Numbered from the stretch's first letter, positions 21,672-33,525 are shown. The stretch is DNA of 64,000 nt from Chenopodium formosanum (GCA_024500155.1 CM044858.1:36685786-36749785), one strand, 5' to 3'. The notes: generated from the letters alone by a model not told the origin. Made by a program: numbers and translations.

Positions 21672-22877
21672 CGTCCGAACTCCTGTTTTCAGAATCATCA
21701 ATCATCATCAATTCTCATTCTTTTCTCTCTTTTCTCTCTTGAGCAATTTATGCTTTCTCTCTCTCTTTTTCTAAGCTAGTTTTTACAAACAATATTCCGC
21801 ATACATTAGACTTAGAGTCATCTAGCCAAGTTCGAAGTTGCCTTCGCCCTAGACGTGCAAGGTTCGATATTTCTGAGGGTTTGGTCCAAAACTAATCTAA
21901 ACTTTATTTAATTTGATTTTAATTTAATTATTTAATTGTTCTTTATTATTTTCATTGAAGTTTACTAACTTGTGTATTTTGTTATTAGAAAGAGGTACGA
22001 GGCTTCAAAGTAAGTAGATTAGCTTACTCCCTATTTTATTAACAATGTAGAAAGCATGTTTATGATTGTTTTATGATTCCTAGTATCATGTTAGGATGTG
22101 TTCAATTCTTAGTATCATGTTAAGATGTTATTTTATGCTTTCTAGTATCATGTTTAGGGTGCCTCTTATCTTTTCTAATATCATGTTATCATGTTAATAC
22201 CATGTTAGGTTTAAAGCTTTGATCTTTATTGTTTAGTGACATGCTAGGATTTGTTATTAATCTTGTTAGTATCATGCCTAGGATCTTGCTATCATTATTA
22301 AGCTTTATTATGCCTTATCATGCTATTATCATGATTATTATTATACATTGTTTATTCTTATGTTGCTTGATATTTTATCATTGTTATTGCTTGATCACGC
22401 CTTTTATGCAGGTTTAAAGGGAATTTGTACTTGAAATCACACTTAATAAGATAATTATTAATTTGGTTTAGGCTAATGTGATTTTAACTCAAGTGATTGC
22501 CAATAATAGTTTTATTTGTGCATTAATTTCAACCAACATAGATAAACAGGGTAGGTTTAATATAATGTTTGTATGTTATTCAAAAAGCGCGCATGAATAC
22601 GAGCAGAACAAAGTAGAGGCCTATTTTTATAGGGCGGGTCCTTTCTTTTGTAGATTGGATTCGTACCCTCATCCCCGGACCCTATTTGGTTCAAGACCTT
22701 ATGGAGTAGTTGATGGTCCTTTTGGATTGTCTTTTGGGTACAGGTTCCTTAAAACTTGTTGGCGACTCTTTTTGCTCTTTGTCTTTCCCTTTGGAACGCC
22801 ACCGTACTTTAGTGTATGATCACAGTGGGGTTCAAGTTTGGGGTTATCATAATGCTTGAAATATTCCCTACAGTTTT

Positions 22878-22895
22878 TGGCGACTCCACTGGGGA
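22878..22895 (+). other. Tat primer binding site, unit 2
   Basis: TGGCGACTCCACTGGGGA, identical to that of unit 1 and the same distance after its LTR. Confidence 0.85.
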
Positions 22896-23212
22896 GGATT
22901 TCTATTTATATTCCTGAAATTTATTAAATTTTGGCAATTATTTAGAATGAGCGGATGAGACTTGAAAAATTCTAAGTATTTCATGTGCGCAATTTGATTA
23001 ACATTATTGTCATATGCATTAAAAGGTCCTCATGGAAGTACCCCATGAGTCAATCCATAGGAATTTTACACGTAGGAAATTTGGAAAATATCTTTCATGA
23101 CTAGAATCGAAAAGATGATGCGAAATCTGGAAAATTCGAAGAACACAGAAACTTGCCAAGGCATGTAGGAACTAGCGTCTAGAAAACAGGGCTTGTCGCC
23201 CGTAAAAAGTTT

Positions 23213-23290
23213 CTGTCGCCTGGCGACAGTTCTGTCGCTTGGCGACAGGAGCTTTTTTGCGTCGACAGTCCCTGTTGTCTAGCGCCAAGT
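23213..23290. repeat. Palindrome cassette L4
   Basis: Paralogue of L1 in the second leader: CTGTCGCCTGGCGACAG, CTGTCGCTTGGCGACAG, half-site and degenerate site. Confidence 0.9.
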
Positions 23291-23981
23291 TCTTCCAATA
23301 CCGAGCCAGGGGTCTGTCTTCTTGCTTTGACCATTTCTAGTGTTGTTGGCTCGATTTTGCTTATTGATTGAATCATTTTCTCACTTTTCTGAACCCATAT
23401 GTGTTCTACATATGGATATAACCCTCTGGGGGTTCCTGCTTCGCCTGCCCAATGGAATATTCCACTACCATGTGCAAAGTTCAGATTTGGGGACGTGTAA
23501 GTTTTGTGAATCCACCAAATTGTGGCGTCGAGTTCGATTTCATCACGAACTCGCGGAATCCTGTCCATTCGCTCCAACCCTCCCGGTAGGCTTGTGTGCA
23601 ATGCATATGGATTCTTAACCATGGACCCTTTTTGACTTAACCCATATCCTCGAACTTTAGAGAACTAGAGCCATGGTTAGGTTGCAAACTCATCATGTTG
23701 TGACTATGTGAACTACTTGTTTACCTTGTTTGTATATATTATATGTGTGTTAACCATTTGTTTGACTTGTGTTAAAGACTAATTAATTGACTAATGACTA
23801 AAAGGACTTTGTCTAATCAATTAATTAATTAATTTTGAATTAATTAAAGACTAATAATCTAATCAATTCGACTTAGTACGACTTTAGGCATGTCCATTTA
23901 GAGTAAAATTACTGGAAACAGTCCAGATTAATGTTCCAGCAATGGCGTAGGAATTTGGACTGTGGCGCTGCAGTCTAGTGT

Positions 23982-24058
23982 CTGTCGCCTGGCGACAATT
24001 TTGTCGTCTAGCGACAGGCTCTAAACGGTGGCGACAGTTCTGTTGTTTTAGCGACAGT
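23982..24058. repeat. Palindrome cassette L5
   Basis: Paralogue of L2 in the second leader: CTGTCGCCTGGCGACA, TTGTCGTCTAGCGACAG, then two half-sites. Confidence 0.9.
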
Positions 24059-24569
24059 CCAGTTTTCTTGCTTGAGTCACCACGGCGAGTCTAATTAACA
24101 GTCTACCAATCGGATTAATCAGTTTGTTAATATTTCAAATCATGTTCAAGTCTTTAATTGAGTTTAGGCATTTAAAAGTCCCATGGTCACACACTAGTAG
24201 TCAAAGCATGTCACTCACATACACATAAAGCACACACATAACATGTTTGTCACATTATAACCATGTCTAGAGAGTCTTGAATGCGTGTTTTTCCGTCATT
24301 TTTTTTGGGGGGGTAAGTCGGATATTAATCCTCCAATTTTCTAACTTCCCTTAAAATATATACAATATATACCCCATTTTTATTTTTATTTTTTCTTTTA
24401 ATCTTTTAAACATAAAGTCAAGTAAATTAGAGTCAAATATTAAAACAAATATGGTTTAAATTACAGCGTGTGGTCAAGGAAGGAAGGGCGTTTAATCAAA
24501 GACAACACTTTTGTTCAAGTTTTACTTTTCGACAAACCAATCGGTAGGAAAAGGAAAGCTAAGAAGGCA

Positions 24570-27197
24570 ATGGCTAGTCAAGAAGAACTTAATGAAGTCA
24601 AGGGACAGGTAGCCAACTTGGCTGAGATGTTGCAAAACTTATCGCTGCAAATAAGTAACCCTGAAAAACAAAAACAAATGGACCTAATCCAGGAAAGCTT
24701 GGGCAAGTTGTCCAACGATTTCAGATTTCAAGAGATTAGCTCCCAAGGGGTCTCGGTGGATAAGGACCTTCTTCCACAAAAGTTCAATCCCAACGACATC
24801 CCTAAGTTCAAGGCTATGGATAACCCCTATTTTCATTTAAGAGCTTTTGAAACTGTAATGAGTATTAAGGGGATAGATAGAAAAGCATTTCATTCTGTAT
24901 TTTCATTATCCTTAGAAGCTGTATGTCAACAGTGGTACTTTTCACTTGATAAAGAAAAGACCTCTAGTTGGGAATCTATTGTGAGCGCTTTCATTGAGAG
25001 GTATAAATGCAATATACAAGTTGAAACCGATCACAGAGAATTAGAAATGCTAAAACAAAAAGAAAGCGAGGGCTTCACCTCCTTCTTCAATAAATGGAGG
25101 GAAACCACTGCAAAAATGGTTGAAGTGCCTAGTGAAAAGGAATCCGTCAGGATGTTCATTAAGAACCTCCAAGAAAAATATTCCAAACATCTCAAATACC
25201 AAAGCAACTTATATACTTTCAAAGCAGTATATGATATTGGAATTAATATTGAGGATGACCTTGCTAAACAGAAAATTGCTAATAACAACTCAAGTAGTGG
25301 CTGGAAAAATAAGAAGAACGACAATCCTTCTTCATCCAAATCTACCCACTCAAATAATGTTAGCACTTTTCCTCTTAATGAAGTATTGGCAATGAATAAT
25401 AATCAAGGACAAAAGAAACCATTTAGGAAGAATTATACTCCTATTGGTATGAGTTATGACACCGCGTTTGATCGTTTACATGCAAAAGGTCTTATAACTC
25501 CCATTGGACCATTTGGAGACCCACCTGTCGAAAGGAGAACGGCTAGCTGGAACCCAAATGCACATTGCAAATATCACCAAGGTAGGGGTCATCCTACAGA
25601 AAATTGTTGGAGACTAAAGGAAGCCATTCAAGATTTGATTGATAGTAACAAGCTCCCATTACCTCCTGCAAGTAAGAAGCCAAGTATCAATACTGCACCC
25701 CTATCGGATTCTTTGGCTATTTTCGACGAAGAAAACCAAGAGGATCCATCTAGTCTCATAGAGCCTATTGAGACCATTGAAGAAGAAATCTTCGAAGATG
25801 CTCTCGAATTCTCCGGTCAGGAACCCGCAACTAAGCAAGAAGTATTGGCATTAACATTAATACTTTCGGAATTGAAGGAATTAATCTCACAAACCTTCGA
25901 GGCCATAAAAGAGAAAAATGAGTTGCTTAAAAATAAACCTCCACTTAAGCAAAAGAAACCATTTTCTTTCCAAGTAATTGACACTCCCAAAAAGAACAAT
26001 AGGAAATATACTCCAATTGGGATGTCATACACAAACATATTCAAAATGCTCTTCGAGAATGGAAAAATCCAACCTCTCGAGCCAAGACCATTTGAATCGC
26101 TGAAAAGGACAGACAAATATTATTGTGCATATCATCAATCAGGAGGACATACAATAGAGCAATGCTTCAAGTTTAAGGACTTGGTTCAACGTTTGATTGA
26201 TGAGAAAAAGTTAGTTCAACTTCCACAAGATGCCATGATTAATGGAGTATGGGACAGTGATGATGAGGATGTTTACCTTAAAGACATTGAAGAAACTCCT
26301 CTATCAACAATATACCCAGTAAGTGACATTTGGGATGAGGAGGATTCACCCATAGATGTCCTCACTAGGTCCGGGAGAATACAACCTCCCATTTCAACAC
26401 AACCCATACCTTCTATTCAGCAAATTCCTGTGCCTATTATAGAAGACAACGATGTTGTCAAACAGCTAAAAAAGACTAAAGTAGAAATGAATGTATGGAA
26501 ACTATTAGCCACGTCTAGAGAACATAGAGTTGCAGTCGTGGATGCACTGGCTAAGGTAGGCATAGATTCGGACACCACTCCTGAAAGGCTTGCAAACTTC
26601 CTCACAAGCGATCTCCCAAGTCCAATTAATTTGGTCACCTTTTCGGATAAAGATCTGCCACCAGAAGATGACAAACATAATAAAGCTCTAAACCTCACAG
26701 TCATATGCAAAAGAATGAATGTCCCTATGACTCTTGTGGATAACGGTTCAGCAATTAACGTATGCCCACTTAGAACCGCAAGAATGTTGGGAATAAGAGA
26801 TGAGGATTTATCCCCGTCAACCCAAGGAATAAGAGCCTATGATAATTCACGTCGTCAAGCATTAGGGACAATTACTATGAATGTAACGGCAGGCGCAATT
26901 GAACATGCTACTACATTTCAAGTAGTAGATATCAAGGCATCTTTCAATTTGCTATTAGGACGCCCTTGGCTTCATGATTTAAAGGTCGTCCCGTCGTCTC
27001 TCCATCAACAAGTAAAGGCTATAGTTGGAGGCATTCCAATAACCATTGATGCTTCATCTATGAGGATTAAAACAGTAGAAAATCACCTAATTAATGTGGA
27101 ACACGATGAAAACGACGAAGATTTGTGGGGCTTTAGCGAAGAAGTCTCCTTAATAGAGGAAGATGAAAGGACCCCTCTTCATTATGACCTCCACTAA
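24570..27197 (+). CDS. Tat gag-protease polyprotein, unit 2 (open)
   Basis: Open from the ATG at 24570 (MASQEELNEVKGQ, chosen because the homologous unit 1 has a stop just before it) for 875 residues. The first ~270 residues are gag with a coiled-coil-like start and YFHLRAFETVM and FFNKWRETTAKM motifs. Then come two related zinc-knuckle modules, CKYHQGRGHPTENC and CAYHQSGGHTIEQC, each preceded by a YTPIGMSY block: an internal duplication. The C-terminal part is a retropepsin-like protease with LVDNGSAINV (active-site Asp) and LLLGRPWLH. Pol follows in the +1 frame after 46 bp, the same arrangement as in unit 1. Gag packages RNA; the protease cleaves the polyprotein. Confidence 0.9.
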   Translation: MASQEELNEVKGQVANLAEMLQNLSLQISNPEKQKQMDLIQESLGKLSNDFRFQEISSQGVSVDKDLLPQKFNPNDIPKFKAMDNPYFHLRAFETVMSIKGIDRKAFHSVFSLSLEAVCQQWYFSLDKEKTSSWESIVSAFIERYKCNIQVETDHRELEMLKQKESEGFTSFFNKWRETTAKMVEVPSEKESVRMFIKNLQEKYSKHLKYQSNLYTFKAVYDIGINIEDDLAKQKIANNNSSSGWKNKKNDNPSSSKSTHSNNVSTFPLNEVLAMNNNQGQKKPFRKNYTPIGMSYDTAFDRLHAKGLITPIGPFGDPPVERRTASWNPNAHCKYHQGRGHPTENCWRLKEAIQDLIDSNKLPLPPASKKPSINTAPLSDSLAIFDEENQEDPSSLIEPIETIEEEIFEDALEFSGQEPATKQEVLALTLILSELKELISQTFEAIKEKNELLKNKPPLKQKKPFSFQVIDTPKKNNRKYTPIGMSYTNIFKMLFENGKIQPLEPRPFESLKRTDKYYCAYHQSGGHTIEQCFKFKDLVQRLIDEKKLVQLPQDAMINGVWDSDDEDVYLKDIEETPLSTIYPVSDIWDEEDSPIDVLTRSGRIQPPISTQPIPSIQQIPVPIIEDNDVVKQLKKTKVEMNVWKLLATSREHRVAVVDALAKVGIDSDTTPERLANFLTSDLPSPINLVTFSDKDLPPEDDKHNKALNLTVICKRMNVPMTLVDNGSAINVCPLRTARMLGIRDEDLSPSTQGIRAYDNSRRQALGTITMNVTAGAIEHATTFQVVDIKASFNLLLGRPWLHDLKVVPSSLHQQVKAIVGGIPITIDASSMRIKTVENHLINVEHDENDEDLWGFSEEVSLIEEDERTPLHYDLH

Positions 27198-27243
27198 TAT
27201 GATAACAAATGCTATCCTAAGAAAATAAGGACACTTTCCCGAA

Positions 27244-30200
27244 ATGACTCTAGGAAAGAAGAAAGGAGTAGCTAAACACATGGGCTTACCTGGCCTCCCT
27301 AAATTGGATACTTTCGGACTTGGTTTTGAACCAACCCGCGAAGACCTTAAACGAGCCCAGGAAAAATCAAAAGCACGAAGAAATGCCCGCATACAAAAAA
27401 GGGAAATACCCATGGATCAATATCCTCTTACTTTAAATGGGCAATTTATAAGAGAAGGAGAGGATTACCCTTGTCATGAATTTCCCGAACCTTTTGTTGT
27501 GAATGGTATAAGACAGCCTGGATTTGAAATCTTTTTGGATTGTTGTTTCCTAGACGAGATCCCAGCTCCAACATATAAGGAAAAGGCACCCCCTTGTTTC
27601 GACTTTAATGTCATGGGACTCCTCTTTGGAAGGGAAAAGAACGAACCAAAATATGTGGAAGATGATTCTTCACTCATCCAAGCAGTCCTCCAAAGCGAAA
27701 ATTTCGATCCCTCCAAACTTATCACTCCAATAGAAGATCAAGAGCGTGGATGGCGCAAGACAGTGAAGATAGTTACTACAAATGGAAAGAAGATTTCAAT
27801 AACTACAGGGCAAGGACCAATGTTCGAAGAGTCGTCTGAGTCAGAATCTGAGTTAGAGTCTTCCCCCATCGAGTCTTCTAAGTCTTTAGTTGTAGCATCC
27901 TCACCTTCTTTTTCTATTCCTAGGATAGTTAGCAATCAAGTCCCGACGGACATTTCTTTATTTGATGTAATGATTTCTGAGTTTAATAATATGTCTTCTT
28001 CCCCTTATTCTTCTTGTTTTTCTTTATCTAAAGATGACGAGCATTGCTTAACTAATGATGAAAATGACAAAGAAATAATTAAAGCAATGGAAACACTTGA
28101 AAATAAGACACCAATAATTGAGGATACAGAAACGGTTGATATCTCAAAAGATCCAACCATTAAAAGAGAAGTTAAAATCGGACTAACGCTAAATAAAGAA
28201 GAAAGAACCGATTTAATAAATCTACTTAAAGAATTTATCGATGTATTTGCTTGGTCATACGAAGATATGCCAGGCATTAATAGAGAAATAGCTCAACACA
28301 CTATACCATTAATTCCGGGAATGAAACCTGTAAAACAAAAGTTACGTCGAATGAAACCCGACGTGGCCCTAAAAATAAAAGAAGAAGTACAAAAACAAAT
28401 AACTGCAGGTTATCCGGGTATCCAAATACCCCGAATGGGTCGCCAACGTTGTCCCAGTTCCGAAAAAAGATGGTAGAGTTCGAATGTGTGTCGACTATCT
28501 AGATTTAAATAAGGCAAGTCCAAAAGACGACTTCCCTTTGCCACACATCGATATTTTGGTAGATAACACAGCAAACCATGCACTTCTCTCGTTTATGGAT
28601 GGATACGCAGGATACAATCAAATCCTCATGGCCGAAGAAGATATGGAGAAAACAACATTTATAACACCTTGGGGTACTTATTGCTATACGGTAATGCCAT
28701 TCTGGTTAAAAAACGCGGGTGCCACTTACCAACGAGCAGCAACTGCCCTACTCCATGATATGATGCATAAAGAAGTGGAAGTCTATGTGGATGACATGAT
28801 TGTAAAATCAAAAGACCGCCAAGGACACCCAATAGCTTTAAAGAAATTCTTTGAAAGATTAAGAAAATACAACATGAGGTTAAACCCCTCTAAATGTGCT
28901 TTTGGGGTTACCTCAGGGAAACTTTTGGGTTATGTCATAAGCTCTAGAGGAATAGAGATAGATCCCACCAAAATTAAAGCAATCATGTCCATGCCACCGC
29001 CCAAAACCGAAAAGCGAATTCGAGGATTTATTGGCCGGTTGCAATATATAAGTAGGTTCATATCCAAGTTAACCACGATATGCGAACCAATATTCAAAAA
29101 GCTTAAGAAAAATGTACCAATCATATGGGACGATGAGTGTCAAAAAGCCTTTGAGAAGATCAAAGCCTATCTCTCGAATCCTCCCGTATTAGCCCCAGCA
29201 CTCCCCGGAATACCCTTAAGACTGTACTTAACTGTCACAAAGGAAACGATGGGAGCTATGCTCGCACAAGAGGTAGAAAGCAAAGAAAATGCCATTTACT
29301 ACCTAAGTAAGAAAATGCTCGAGTATGAAACACGCTACACACCGTTGGAAAAGCTGTGCCTCGCGTTGGTGTGGGCCACAACTAAATTGAGACATTACAT
29401 GCTTGTGCATACCGTTTATGTAGTCTCACGAATGGATCCCTTAAAATACCTATTCGAAAGATCTACACTTAATGGACGAATCTCAAGATGGATAGTAAAT
29501 TTGGCTCAATTCGACATAAGGTTTATGCCTCAAAAAGCAATTAAAGGATCAGTGGTCTCGGATTTTCTAGCGGATTTCCCAATAGAAGATTCAACACTCT
29601 TAGAAGAGAATGAATTTCTGGACGAAAATCTAATGATGACGGAGGATGATACATGGACTCTATATTTTGATGGAGCCTCAAACCAAAAAGGGTGTGGCGT
29701 AGGAGTCTTATTAGTATCACCTAAGGAAGAACATGTCCCTATATCCATCAAATTAGATTTTGACGTCACCAACAACGCAGCTGAATATGAAGCATGCGTG
29801 GTAGGCCTCGAAACCGCTTTAGCCCTAGGCGTAAAGAAACTCCGGATATTTGGAGATTCATCCCTAATTATTAATCAAATCTCTAAAAGATGGAAGGTTA
29901 GGAGTGAAAGTTTAGCTCCTTACCAAACATATTTGGAAACTCTCACCGACCAATTGGAAAAGGTGGAATACACTTACCTACCTAGAGAGGAAAACCAATT
30001 CGCCGACGCCTTAGCAAGGCTAGCCTTAATGGTTAGAATACCTAAGGAAATTGAGCAAATGCCTTTAACCATAGAAAAAAGGCATAAACCAGCGTACATC
30101 CAAGCCATAGAGGATGACGAAGTAATTCAAGAAGAAGAACCAGAGGAGGAACCATGGTTCGAAGATATATTGAATTATGTCACCAAAGGAGAATATCCTC

Positions 30201-31399
30201 CTCATGCTGACAAAAGAGCGAAAAGAGCATTAAGACTCTTAGCTTCCCAGTTTGTACTCATAGGAAATGAACTACACAAAAGGGTACCTAAGGAACGAGC
30301 TCTATTATGTGTAGGCAAAAAAGATGCTCAAAGGGCTATGAGAGTAATCCATGAGGGTATATGCGGAACACATGTTAACGGCAAAATGCTAGTCCAAAAG
30401 ATAATGCGAGAAGGATATTACTGGACTACCATGAACAAAGATTGTCATCAATATGTAAAAAGATGCCCAAAATGTCAAATTTACGCAAATTTGCAACATA
30501 TCCCACCATCTCTTCTCTACACCTACACTTCACCATGGCCCTTCTCTACATGGGGAATAGACATAATTGGAAAGATTACACCTCCCGGAACAGGAGGTCA
30601 TGAATACATCTTGGTTGCAATAGATTACTTCACAAAGTGGGTGGAAGCACAATCGTATGCTAAACTCACCGCCAAACATGTAGCACTCTTTATCGAAAGA
30701 AACATAATTTGTCGATACGGAGTCCCACATGAAATGATAAGTGATAATGGAACTCACTTTCAAGCAGAATGTGAAGAATTGCTACAAAAGTATGGTATTC
30801 AACATCACCATTCTTCCCCGTATAGACCTCAAGCAAATGGAGCAGTCGAGGCCGCTAATAAGAATTTGAAAACAATCATTGAGAAAATGACCGAAAATTA
30901 TAAAGATTGGCCTGACAAACTTCACTTCGCACTGTGGGGTTATCGCACGTCAATCCGAACATTAACAGGAAATACGCCATTCAATTTAGTATATGGGATG
31001 GATGCCGTACAACCTGTAGAGTTAGAAATACCTTCTTTACGCATTGCGTTAGAAAGTAAACTCGATGAAGTTGAGTGGACTAGAGCACGATATGAAGAGC
31101 TAATCCTACTCGATGAAAAACGACTAGAAGCTCTACATCATACCCAATGTTATCAAACCTGCATGGCTAGACATTTCAACAAGAAGGTCAAGACTAGAAA
31201 TATCAAGGTTGGGGACTTGGTATTAAAAGCATTAAGAAAAAATGTTTTAGATCCAAGAGGCAAATTCCGGCCCAATTGATCTGGACCATATATTGTCAAA
31301 ACAATCCTGTCAGGAGGCGCGGCTAAATTAACTGATATGGATGGCAATGAATTTTCAAACATGACAAACCTTGACCAACTTAAGAAATACTACCCATAA
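27244..31399 (+). pseudogene. Tat pol, unit 2: RT, RNaseH, aRNH, integrase (frameshift and stop)
   Basis: Complete in domain order but broken. The frame from 27244 ends at 28476 because two T are missing near 28410 relative to unit 1. It resumes at 28484 as a 931-codon frame: RT (YVDDMIVKS near 28784), RNase H (about 29220-29470), archaeal-type RNase H (TLYFDGASNQKGCG near 29655; GDSSLIINQ near 29850), integrase zinc finger (H..H..CHQYVKRCPKC, 30350-30475) and DDE core (D in WGIDIIG, D in SDNGTHF, E in GAVEAANK). A TGA at 31277-31279 replaces the Trp before SGPY in the integrase C-terminal GPY region; the frame then runs to TAA at 31397-31399. The RT motif MPFGLKNA reads MPFWLKNA and VDYRDLN reads VDYLDLN, so this copy is probably inactive even apart from the frameshift. 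Confidence 0.92.
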
Positions 31400-31887
31400 A
31401 TACTTGAGTGAAACACTCAAGAGAGCTACGTTTGGCCTGATTCCTTAAATAAAGGATACGTAGGCAACCCGTACAGGGTGCGGCCACTTTAATCCTTTCA
31501 AATTCTGTATCCCCGAAGCAAAAAATAAATGTCCGCAAAATTTCAAGACTGGCGCCAGGAAACAGACTCTGTCGCCAGACGACAATTTTGTCGCCAGGCG
31601 ACAGAGCCAAATCGTCAGCGACAGTGCATCAGATATCAGCGCCAGTCTTCTGCAAGTGTCTAGACAAGTTTCATGTATTCTGGAAATTTGTTCGACTCTC
31701 GTACTCGAATTAATTCTCCGAAAGATAAATGTTGCAATTGTTTTCATTGCTCTAATTGAAAGTTAATTAAAATAAAAGCTGAAATTTTATTGATTAATAA
31801 AGAAAGTACATTATTGATAAAATAAAAGCTGAAAAATTAACTAAAACAAATTAACTTTGTCTAATAAATCAAAAGAAAAGCGATGCT
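31400..31887. other. Post-pol region of the Tat element
   Basis: Non-coding. It begins with AGCTACGTTTGGCC..AAGGATACGTAGGC (31424-31464), a segment that can fold through CTACGT/ACGTAG and CCTT/AAGG pairings. It also holds palindrome cassette L6 (31569-31645). ORFs read antisense across L6 have no recognised domain. Confidence 0.6.
31569..31645. repeat. Palindrome cassette L6
   Basis: CTGTCGCCAGACGACA, TTGTCGCCAGGCGACAG, then half-site CAGCGACAG and terminal CAGCGCCAG. Lies between the end of pol and the 3' end of the antisense PMD1 gene. Confidence 0.9.
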
Positions 31888-33401
31888 CTAATCTTTTTTC
31901 TCCTTCTTCATTCTTTTCCAATTTGTGTCTTCATTCTCTTCCTCTTGATCCATAACCTTCGCTAGGAGACAACCGTTAGAAGATCTACACTCTATTTTAG
32001 TATGGATAGTTTCCCCTTCCGCCAGGACTCCATGTTTCTTCTCTATCCAAGCTTCCTTCTTAGTAGAGTCGACTTTCCTTTTCCCTTGATTCTTCTTAGC
32101 ACTCTTCTTTCTAGGCATAATAGGAGTCTTAAATTCAATTCTTTCCCCTAGGCGCTCTTTAGCAGGGACCTTCTTGTCACCTAGACGATCCTTCACATTG
32201 GTCATTTCAATCGTAGCTTGAGGTTTTTGGAATCTTCCATCAAGCCACTGCTTCACTTTATTTGATAAGCAAGGTGGTTCCTTATGGGTAATCACCTCCC
32301 ATAAGTGCCTACCACTCCAGTATCCATCAAAGCGCTCAATCTCTTGTGACACAGGAAATTCATAAGGACGGCGAAGATCTCCTATAGGGATGGTTTGTGC
32401 GAGACCATATTGTCTCATGACTCTACAAGGAAAGTAAAAGGTTAGTCTTGACAAGCTCGGGAGACGACAATATGCTTGGTTACTACAACCAATCATCGCC
32501 TCAATCTTCCACCAAGGAACAACCCAGTTTATGGTAAAGTCACCGGCAGCAAACACCTTGCTCCACTCACGGCGACCGATTTTCAAAAATCGCTTCTTTC
32601 GGCGGACTATGCAATTGGGAACATATGTATGAATATCATCAGGAGGATTAATAAGCTTCAGTCTCTCCATGAGCCATATCTGAAAAATATGTATTTGAAT
32701 TAATATTACAGTGTAAAACTAATATGCTTTAGTTCTTGATAATTAATAATAACATTATTTTATACCTGTAATAAAATTGGAGAACCTCTAAAAGGTGCTC
32801 TTGAATTCTTTCTTAGTGCATCTAACCATAGCATAGTCTCTCCAACAATTAATGGCATTGGATTTCTCCCAGATTCAACTTGTTCTATGACAGATATAAT
32901 TACTGATTGCCCTTCATCATCTTTACCACTCACTAAGAGCAATTGGTTAAACAAACAATAAAGGAAAGCCCTTCTTTTATAGACACGGAAATCGGGATTG
33001 GGATTATCATAAAAATAATGTGCAAATTCTGTCAAATTAACTATGTTACCATGCACTATGTGTTTTAAGGCCGTCCCCCTCAAATCAAAGAAGTGTTCGA
33101 AATCCTTATAGTAATATTCATTAATTCTAGGCATTACCGCAAGGTCTGTGGAATAATAACCTATGATGGCCCCAAATTCTTCCGGTAAAGGACATATATC
33201 ATCATGGAAAAATCTAAAACAATGAGTATCAACATTCCAATAGTCTATGGCAGAATAAATAAAATCAATATCAAGACTCATCCCCTTGACTCCAAACATA
33301 CCCCCCATATGAGAAAGATCTAATGCTTTTTTATCTTTAGCAGTTAAGTGACGACACCATTCATCCATGTACCCACAAAAGGTTCTCTTAGCTAAAGGCA
33401 T
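31888..33401 (-). CDS. Antisense PMD1: plant mobile domain-like protein, two exons, open
   Basis: Joined exons 32766-33401 and 31888-32679 (intron 86 bp, donor TTACAG|GTATAA, acceptor TTTTTCAG|ATATGG, phase 0) give an uninterrupted 475-residue protein. Residues about 30-190 show the aminotransferase-like plant mobile domain (PMD) look: CFRFFHDDICPLPEEFGAII near 78, a long helical block, then LLQIWLMERLKL across the splice, where PMD proteins have their W..E pair. The tail is lysine-rich with two KK/RK clusters, suggesting nuclear import. PMD proteins such as MAIN and MAIL1 act in silencing and genome stability; transposon copies have no firmly known function. It is antisense to the element, between pol and the 3' LTR, where Tat elements are known to carry extra ORFs. 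A TATA box and a palindrome cassette precede the ATG. Confidence 0.75.
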
Positions 33402-33467
33402 GATTACTAGTTAATTAACTATTTGATAAGCTGGTTGAATTATGCAGTAAACGGATGATTCGGGGGC

Positions 33468-33476
33468 TATTTATAA
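33468..33476 (-). promoter_or_regulatory. Putative TATA box of PMD1
   Basis: On the minus strand TATAAATAG lies about 67 bp before the PMD1 ATG. Cassette L7 begins 50 bp further upstream. This matches the spacing of the array and TATA box in LTR_B. Confidence 0.55.
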
Positions 33477-33525
33477 CTTTTTTTGCACGACAGACTTCAA
33501 TTCCTGTAGGAAACAGGAAAGCGCG

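Larger units (their letters stand above)
20858..22872 (+). repeat. Tat LTR_B (internal LTR, divergent U3)
   Basis: Starts TGTAGACACCC and ends CCCTACA like LTR_A/D. The first part and the last ~1.18 kb (from about 21690) match them closely, whereas U3 between roughly 20900 and 21690 is markedly different and holds a 20-bp palindrome array just before its TATA box. It is followed by its own PBS at 22878. The junction with unit-1 pol is CACCGAC|TGTAGAC; no matching downstream flank exists in the window, so this LTR has lost its partner. Confidence 0.9.
22896..24569 (+). other. Tat leader, unit 2
   Basis: Near-identical to the unit-1 leader, with palindrome cassettes at 23213-23290 (L4) and 23982-24058 (L5) and the poly-T/poly-G tract near 24300. 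The antisense 147-codon and sense 92-codon ORFs are preserved (23179-23622 and 23340-23618). Confidence 0.7.
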
